From: Akkermansiaceae bacterium
GTDB taxonomy: Bacteria; Verrucomicrobiota; Verrucomicrobiia; Verrucomicrobiales; Akkermansiaceae
DNA: 64,000 nt
Reading direction: 5' to 3'
NCBI GenBank assembly: GCA_019634595.1
Contig: JAHCBC010000004.1
Coordinates: forward strand, 310,001-374,000
Each line of letters opens with the position of its first letter. Position 1 is the first letter of the stretch. The notes below the pieces were generated by a model. It did not search any database, was not told where the DNA came from, and saw only the letters and a list, made by a program, of their open reading frames with translations. Below, one piece after another: positions 58,431 to 64,000 of this stretch. A program made the translations under genes and the position numbers.

Positions 58431-60329
58431 ATGTCGTCGTCTGATCCCGAATCTCCCGCACTCATCGCCCTTGTCGGAAATCCCAATGTCGGCAAGACGA
58501 CGTTGTTCAACGCCCTGACCGGCACGAACCAGCATGTGGGCAACTACGCGGGGGTGACCGTCTCCGTGAAGCGCGGTGAGACCTTCACCCCACACGGGAA
58601 AAAGGTCACGGTGCTCGACCTTCCCGGTTGCTACTCGCTGCGGGCCGCGTCTCCGGACGAGCAGGTCGCCATCGACGCACTGTCCGGCAATCTCTCCGGT
58701 GAGAAGACTCCGGACCTGGTGGTGTGCGTGGTGGATGCCTCCGCGTTGGAACGCCAGCTCCCCTTCGTCCTGCAGATCATCGAGCAAGGCCACCCGGTGG
58801 TGGTGGCGCTGAACATGGTGGATGTGGCGGAGAGATCCGGCCTACGGTTGGACCCGGTGAAGATGTCCGAAGAGCTGCGGGTGCCTGTCGTCCCCATGCA
58901 GGCGAATGCGAAGAAAGGCATCATCGACCTGAAGCAGACCTTCCGCGCCCCCTTCCCTCCGCCAGCACCGACGCCGTGGCTCCATGGCAACGACGACACG
59001 GACGTCAGCCGGAAAAAATTCACCGACCGCGTCTGCGAGATCGCCGCGCGCCGTCCTGACGCCCACCAGCAGACCTTCTCCGACAAGCTGGATCGTTTTC
59101 TCCTCCATCCCTTCTTCGGCTGGGTGGCATTCGCCGCGATCATGTTCGCCATCTTCTGGACGATCTTCTCCTGGGCGTCGGTGCCGATGGATTTCATCGA
59201 AGGCCTGTTCGGCAGCCTCGGCGAATGGGTGGGCGGAAAGATGCCGGACGGCGATCTGAAATCCCTCATCGTTGATGGTGTCATCGCGGGTCTGAGCGGC
59301 ACGCTCGTCTTCCTGCCGCAGATCGTCCTGCTATTCCTGTTCATCGGTCTGCTGGAAAGCTCCGGCTACATGGCGCGCGCCGCCTACATGATGGACGGGG
59401 TGATGTCGATCGCCGGACTCAGCGGGAAGTCCTTCCTGCCGCTGTTCAGCTCCTTCGCATGCGCCATTCCAGGCGTCATGGCCACCCGCACCATCGATTC
59501 CCCGAAGGAACGGCTGGTGGCGATCTTCGTCGCGCCATGGATGAGTTGCTCCGCGCGCATTCCCGTCTATTTCCTTCTGATCCCGCTGGTGCTTTCCAAG
59601 ACAGCACCCGCCTGGCAGCAGGCGCTGATCCTTTTCGCGGTGTATTCGGTGGGTGTCATCACCGCTTTCATCGTGGCCCGCGTGGTCCGCGGCCGCCTGG
59701 GTCCTGACAAGACGACGAACCACTTCCTGCTGGAACTGCCACCCTATCGCCTGCCGCAGTGGTCCTACATCCTGCGCCACGTGTTCGACCGCGGATGGGC
59801 CTTTGTCGCCCGTGCGGGCACCATCATCCTGGGTCTCTGCATCCTGCTCTGGGCGCTCCAGACCTATCCGAAAAAGGAAGGCACCGAGGACGCCGCGGAG
59901 CTGATGGAATACAGCGCCATGGGCAGGATCGGCGATGTGATCGAGCCGGTCGTGAAGCCGCTGGGCTTCGATGGCCGGGTGGGTACCGCCATCCTGACCT
60001 CCTTCGCCGCGCGTGAGGTCTTCAACAGCACGCTCGGCATCCTCTTCCACGCGGAGGAGGCGGAGGACGACGATGCGACGACGAACCTGATCCGGGACAA
60101 GGTGGCCGCCGCGACATGGCCGGATGGGCGTGCGCTTTTCACCCCGCTCACCGCGGTGTCGCTGCTGGTGTTCTTCATCTATGCGCTCCAGTGCCTGCCC
60201 ACCAGCGCGGTGGTGGCGCGGGAGTCCGGATCGCTGAAATGGGCTGTCGGACAGTTCTTTTTCATGTCCGGCTTCGCCTATGTGGCATCTTTGCTTGTAT
60301 TCCAGGCAGGAAGGCTGATGGGTTTCTGA
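58431..60329 (+). CDS. feoB: Ferrous iron transporter FeoB
   Basis: 632 aa from ATG 58431; the frame extends upstream to 58338 in the wrong place over feoA. The N-terminal G domain has GNPNVGKTTLFNALTG (G1), DLPGCYSL (G3) and LNMVD (G4). A GDI-like region follows, then the membrane core with two Gate motifs: VFLPQIVLLFLFIGLLESSGYMARAAY and a later TILTSFAAREVFN. FeoB imports Fe2+ across the inner membrane. At 632 aa it is shorter than the E. coli protein (773 aa), consistent with a compact form. Confidence 0.94.
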   Translation: MSSSDPESPALIALVGNPNVGKTTLFNALTGTNQHVGNYAGVTVSVKRGETFTPHGKKVTVLDLPGCYSLRAASPDEQVAIDALSGNLSGEKTPDLVVCVVDASALERQLPFVLQIIEQGHPVVVALNMVDVAERSGLRLDPVKMSEELRVPVVPMQANAKKGIIDLKQTFRAPFPPPAPTPWLHGNDDTDVSRKKFTDRVCEIAARRPDAHQQTFSDKLDRFLLHPFFGWVAFAAIMFAIFWTIFSWASVPMDFIEGLFGSLGEWVGGKMPDGDLKSLIVDGVIAGLSGTLVFLPQIVLLFLFIGLLESSGYMARAAYMMDGVMSIAGLSGKSFLPLFSSFACAIPGVMATRTIDSPKERLVAIFVAPWMSCSARIPVYFLLIPLVLSKTAPAWQQALILFAVYSVGVITAFIVARVVRGRLGPDKTTNHFLLELPPYRLPQWSYILRHVFDRGWAFVARAGTIILGLCILLWALQTYPKKEGTEDAAELMEYSAMGRIGDVIEPVVKPLGFDGRVGTAILTSFAAREVFNSTLGILFHAEEAEDDDATTNLIRDKVAAATWPDGRALFTPLTAVSLLVFFIYALQCLPTSAVVARESGSLKWAVGQFFFMSGFAYVASLLVFQAGRLMGF

Positions 60330-60488
60330 ATGATGCAACTCGAATGGCAGACCGTCGCCGCGCTCGTGATCGTGGCGACCACCCTCACCATCTTCCTCGT
60401 CCGGTTGGCAAAGCCGAAGGCGAAGGGCGGGAACTGCGGCCATAGCTGCGGTTGTGGTAAAAAGGCCCCGTCGGACCATTCACACTGA
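60330..60488 (+). CDS. FeoB-associated Cys-rich membrane protein
   Basis: 52 aa, starting at the base after the feoB stop. One membrane helix (about residues 8-25) is followed by a Cys-rich tail CGHSCGCGKK and ends in HSH. This matches the FeoB-associated Cys-rich membrane protein family, thought to help the Feo complex, perhaps as a FeoC-like partner or iron-binding tail. Too short for many gene finders. Confidence 0.85.
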   Translation: MMQLEWQTVAALVIVATTLTIFLVRLAKPKAKGGNCGHSCGCGKKAPSDHSH

Positions 60489-60571
60489 GTTTCCGGAATT
60501 TTTCCGGCCCGGGCTGTAACATTTCCGGACCCGTTTCCGATTTTCCATCCATATCACCCATCCGTCATCCC

Positions 60572-61918
60572 ATGAAATGGTCCTCTCCCCTGCTGCTGTC
60601 CCTCGCCTGTCTCATCCCGTTCGCCTCTCCGCTGGTCTCCGCAAAGGAAGCCGCGCTGCCGCAGGAACTCTCCACCTACGTGGCCAGGGCGGAACCTGAC
60701 AGCGGCTGGAAATTGGTCACCAAGAGCGAATTCGGCGAGTGCGACTATTGGCACCTCAACCTGAAGTCCCAGGTCTGGCAGGACATCCCGTGGGAGCATG
60801 ATCTCGTCATCTTCAAGCCGAAGAATGTCACCTCCGAAGGGAAAATGGTGCTGCTGAACGAGGGTGGCAGCTTCAAGCCGGACAAGGCGATGTATGGCGC
60901 TTTCCTCGCCAACAAGATGAAGGCCCCGGTGGCCATCGTGCTCGGCGTGCCGAAGCAGCCGCTTTACGATGGCAAGCGCGAGGACGATCTCATCGCGGAA
61001 ACTTTCATTCGCTACCTGGATACGCAGGACGCCACCTGGCCGCTGCTGTTCCCGATGGTGAAGACGGTGGTGAAGGCGATGGATGCCGTGGGCGAGTTCA
61101 CCGGCCAGGAATGGGGCGTGAAAACGGACAAATTCCTCATCACCGGTGCCTCGAAGCGCGGCTGGACCACCTGGCTCACCGCCGCATCGGACCCACGGGT
61201 CATCGCCATCGCACCGATGGTCATCGACATGCTGAACATCCCCGCCCAGCTTCCGCTGCAGGTGGACCGCTTCGGCAAGCCGAGCGACCAGATCTCCCCC
61301 TACACGAAGCGCGGCCTCATCCCGCTGGGTGATACCGCCGCCGCCAAACGGCTGTGGAGCATCGTCGATCCCTACACCTACCGGGCGAAATACACCATGC
61401 CGAAGCTGATCCTGCTCGGCAACAACGACCCCTACTGGAGTCCGGACGCGCTCAATCTCTACTGGGATGAAACCCCCGGTGAGAAATACATCTCCTACAC
61501 CCCGAACGCCGGCCACAACCTGATGGAAGTGGACGCTGCGGGCGTGCGCCAGCCACTGCCCATCCGAGCGCTGGACAACATCACCGCCTTCGTCCGCGCC
61601 CAGTTCACCGGCACCGCCCTCCCGAAGATCGGCTGGAAACATGGCGAAGCGACCGACGGCAAGCTCAGCCTCCACGTCACCGCCGACCAACCGGCAAAGG
61701 AAGCCCGCCTGTGGATCGCGAAGTCCGACACCAAGGATTTCCGCAAGGCCCGCTGGGAATCGCAGCCGCTCGAAACCGGCGATGGCAAATCCATCACCGC
61801 CACCGTGGCGAAGCCGGAAAGCGGCTACATGGCTTACTACGCGGATCTGAACTACGAAGTGGACGGCGGCCCGATGTGGCTCTGCACCCAGCTCCGGCTG
61901 GTGGGCGAGGGTCTGTGA
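60572..61918 (+). CDS. PhoPQ-activated pathogenicity-related family protein (secreted hydrolase-like)
   Basis: 448 aa. Signal peptide about 1-24 (LLLSLACLIPFASPLVSA). An alpha/beta-hydrolase-like core contains the nucleophile motif GASKRGW, a common mark of PhoPQ_related (PF10142) proteins, followed by FTGQEWGV upstream and PNAGHNLMEVDA (probable catalytic His) downstream. The family is exported, of unknown substrate; in Salmonella a member (PqaA) is PhoPQ-induced. Here there is no link to PhoPQ. It ends 12 bp from the convergent jetD gene. Confidence 0.85.
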   Translation: MKWSSPLLLSLACLIPFASPLVSAKEAALPQELSTYVARAEPDSGWKLVTKSEFGECDYWHLNLKSQVWQDIPWEHDLVIFKPKNVTSEGKMVLLNEGGSFKPDKAMYGAFLANKMKAPVAIVLGVPKQPLYDGKREDDLIAETFIRYLDTQDATWPLLFPMVKTVVKAMDAVGEFTGQEWGVKTDKFLITGASKRGWTTWLTAASDPRVIAIAPMVIDMLNIPAQLPLQVDRFGKPSDQISPYTKRGLIPLGDTAAAKRLWSIVDPYTYRAKYTMPKLILLGNNDPYWSPDALNLYWDETPGEKYISYTPNAGHNLMEVDAAGVRQPLPIRALDNITAFVRAQFTGTALPKIGWKHGEATDGKLSLHVTADQPAKEARLWIAKSDTKDFRKARWESQPLETGDGKSITATVAKPESGYMAYYADLNYEVDGGPMWLCTQLRLVGEGL

Positions 61919-61930
61919 ATGGCACCGTGG

Positions 61931-63145
61931 TCAATCACGGCAGATCGCCCGGATTTCATCCAGGACCGCTTGCATCGGCAGTGACTCCTGCTCGAACTCC
62001 CCTTTCACGCCCGCGGCAAGCATGCTCCGGAGGTCGGCGAGACTCTCCTGTGGAAGGTGCGTTGAGGTAAGCAGGCGGACGATGACCTTCCGCTCGCCAT
62101 CCGTCAGCGGTTGGCTGTCCCTGTCGTCCCTGAACCGCATCATCAACGGCCTGAACGTCCGGCCGGTTCTCTCACAGAGATCATGCAGGATAGCGAAGCC
62201 CGCCGGATCACTGTCGCCGAAGTGATGGAACTCCACCTCATCAGGCAGCCGTTGGAGCAGGAGCCGGGTTGCAGCTCCGGGAAAGCTGGTATGGATCAGC
62301 AGCACGCCGGTCTTCGCCGCAGCGAGTTCATGGAACACGCATTCATTCTCCACCGTCACGCAGGTTCGCGTCCGGCACCGGATGGATGATGCGGCCTCAA
62401 GATCGATGGCGGATAGCGCGCAGGGTGCGGCCAGCAGACCAACGTCGATCTTACCATCCGCGAACTCCAGTTCCAGTGGTCCGTGGACCCACGCGGAACG
62501 GGGTGCATCCACGATGCCGAAGTCAGCGAGGGAAGTCTTCTCTCCCGAAGTGATCGCCTCCAAAGAAGTTTCCAGCTTCGCACGCCAACGGCCCAGTTGC
62601 TTCGAGTCGCCGGTGATCCGCGAGCTGGCACGCTGGAGCAGAGATTCTTCCCGCCAGTTCAGGACAGCCGCAAGGGTGTCGAGGAATCGCACATTCCCCG
62701 CAGGATCATCCCGCTTGAACGGTGAGAGGGCATCTCCTGCGGAAGCGCATGCGGCCAGCCCGCCACACCACGACAGCCAGCCATCCTGATAAATGTCCGG
62801 AACGGTGGCTTCCGAAGCCTCACGGAAAAACTCCGCCAATCGGTCGCGCTCATCCGATGGAGAGGAGCACCCGGTCACTTCGAACAACCATTTCTCTCCC
62901 CCATCAAGTTTCAGCTTCAGGAATTTCTCATGACGCAGCCGGTCCCTCTCGATGACCAGCATCCCACCCGATCGCCTTTCCGCAGTGTGGAGGTCATTCA
63001 CGGCGATCTCCCGTTCATCCCCATCATGCACTCCCGCAAGACGGAGGAACTTCTCCCAGTCGATCGTGTAGTCCCTCTTCCCTCCCCGCTTCGCAGCAGA
63101 GGAACGGAGGTAGATTTCCGCGAACGCCCTGAGAGTGTGGTTCAT
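61931..63145 (-). CDS. jetD: Wadjet system protein JetD (Toprim nuclease-like)
   Basis: 404 aa from ATG at 63145, which overlaps the jetC stop (ATGA). The C-terminal half shows a Toprim-like pattern: CVTVENECVFHEL (conserved Glu), LLIHTSFPG, and EFHHFGDSDPAGFAIL with the Asp-x-Asp metal site. The N-terminal half holds a winged-helix-type DUF3322 region. In Wadjet, JetD cleaves circular plasmid DNA after JetABC loop extrusion. Position directly after an SMC-type gene supports this family call (formerly DUF2220). The gene is complete here and intact. Confidence 0.87.
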   Translation of the reverse strand: MNHTLRAFAEIYLRSSAAKRGGKRDYTIDWEKFLRLAGVHDGDEREIAVNDLHTAERRSGGMLVIERDRLRHEKFLKLKLDGGEKWLFEVTGCSSPSDERDRLAEFFREASEATVPDIYQDGWLSWCGGLAACASAGDALSPFKRDDPAGNVRFLDTLAAVLNWREESLLQRASSRITGDSKQLGRWRAKLETSLEAITSGEKTSLADFGIVDAPRSAWVHGPLELEFADGKIDVGLLAAPCALSAIDLEAASSIRCRTRTCVTVENECVFHELAAAKTGVLLIHTSFPGAATRLLLQRLPDEVEFHHFGDSDPAGFAILHDLCERTGRTFRPLMMRFRDDRDSQPLTDGERKVIVRLLTSTHLPQESLADLRSMLAAGVKGEFEQESLPMQAVLDEIRAICRD

Positions 63146-64000
63146 GTTTCCGTGCCCTGCTGGTCGCTGTCCGAGATCCACTTCCTCCCTTCCGGGGAGT
63201 CCCGATAAAGGATCACCGGCACGTTACGCACGCCGATCCGCGAGCCCCGCCGCTCGTCCTTCCGGGAGATGACGATCAGCTCGTCACACTGGCTGAACGC
63301 GTAGGGGATGTTGCCGCTCGACATGGAGAACATGCCCTGCAGATCCAGCTCGCTCATGGCCTCGATGCAGTTCTGGATGCGCTCGCCGGAGAGTTTGGAG
63401 AAGGCCTCGTCGATGGGCACCAGCGCCAGCGATGGGTCTTTCCGCCTGCTCTCATGGCGGTTGTAGGCGTGGAGGTAGCTGGCGAGGATGGCCACGAAAT
63501 ACGGACTCTGGTTCTCACCACCGCTCATCTTGCCGCCCTGCTTGTCCACATCGATGGGCGGACGCTCGGGATCGCGGATGTCGGAGACGAACAGCTTGTA
63601 GTCGAAATACTGGCGGTAGTCGAGAAGCCGCGCCGCTTCCGGGCTGTTCGCGCTCTGGACCAGCAGGCGGAGGAAATTCTGGAGCGCGTCCTGCAGCTCG
63701 CCGCCCATCTGGGAGAAGAACAGCTCGTCCTCATGGTGGACCGCGTTCATGTCGATGAGGTCGCGGTAGATCTTGTACTCCGGATTCGGCCTGCGCTCGA
63801 TCCGGTAGCGGTCATGCCCGATGGGCCGCTTGAGCTGGCTGTTGAGCATGGCAATGATATTCTCCACGTTCTTCAGCGCCTGCTGCATGCGGCTCAGCAC
63901 CTGGGTGCGGAACAGCGTTTCCCAGCGCTTCCTTTCGGTGCCGGATTTCTTCTCGTATTCCGGGATATTGGCATCCTGGATCTGGGCGAGCCGGGCTTCG
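63142..64000 (-). CDS. jetC: Wadjet SMC-like protein JetC, C-terminal part (cut by window edge)
   Basis: The last 285 or so residues of a larger protein whose open frame continues beyond the right edge. The end contains the ABC-ATPase C motif KMSGGENQSPYFVAILASYLHAYNR and the Walker B-D loop region LALVPIDEAFSKLSGERIQNCIEAM, the hallmark of MukB/SMC-like ATPases. The upstream visible part is coiled coil. JetC is the MukB-like loop-extruding ATPase of Wadjet, which recognises small circular plasmids. jetA and jetB should lie outside the window to the right. Confidence 0.87.
   Translation of the reverse strand, partial: EARLAQIQDANIPEYEKKSGTERKRWETLFRTQVLSRMQQALKNVENIIAMLNSQLKRPIGHDRYRIERRPNPEYKIYRDLIDMNAVHHEDELFFSQMGGELQDALQNFLRLLVQSANSPEAARLLDYRQYFDYKLFVSDIRDPERPPIDVDKQGGKMSGGENQSPYFVAILASYLHAYNRHESRRKDPSLALVPIDEAFSKLSGERIQNCIEAMSELDLQGMFSMSSGNIPYAFSQCDELIVISRKDERRGSRIGVRNVPVILYRDSPEGRKWISDSDQQGTET

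Overview
The window looks like a chromosomal stretch of a verrucomicrobial bacterium, of the Luteolibacter/Haloferula kind. Reasons are a PEP-CTERM protein, secreted FG-GAP and PhoPQ-related proteins, GC-rich core genes, weak ribosome-binding sites and paralogous small secreted proteins. The assignment is an inference; no rRNA gene is present to test it.

Left third (1 to about 22,140): accessory DNA, visibly less GC-rich than the rest and probably the end of an integrative conjugative element. It opens inside a MobF-type relaxase/helicase gene and then carries a long run of same-strand, nearly gapless genes. A two-gene unit (unknown protein plus XRE/ImmA-type metallopeptidase regulator) leads into a type 3 BREX anti-phage locus: brxF, brxC, pglX, a SNF2-type helicase (brxHII), pglZ and brxA. 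Four extra genes sit between the canonical ones: an AlbA_2-type ATP-binding protein with an in-frame 12-bp repeat, a PD-(D/E)XK nuclease, an HNH nuclease and a TIR-domain protein. An excisionase-like HTH gene and tandem CTGGCAGC boxes follow. The element then appears to stop at the 3' end of an intact tRNA-Leu gene, whose anticodon (AAG) is itself unusual.

Middle and right (22,140 to about 61,920): ordinary core genome. It holds an iron-type ABC importer (ATPase, binding protein, fused permease), a RimK-like ligase, rarA, a Nudix hydrolase, a mechanosensitive channel, pyruvate carboxylase, transketolase, tRNA-Glu, homoserine kinase and threonine synthase, recQ, an RRM RNA-binding protein, argininosuccinate lyase and a feoA-feoB-small Cys protein iron(II) operon. 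Several secreted or membrane proteins of unknown role are interspersed. Three palindromic intergenic repeats (37.5, 43.5 and 54.5 kb) look like small non-coding mobile or REP-type elements.

Right edge (61,931 to 64,000, minus strand): the last two genes of a Wadjet (Jet) anti-plasmid system, complete jetD and the 3' part of jetC, the rest lying beyond the window. The window therefore samples two separate defence loci. The most interesting part is the BREX-3 operon with a TIR effector and two nucleases built into the transcription unit, headed by a putative toxin-antitoxin-like regulator.
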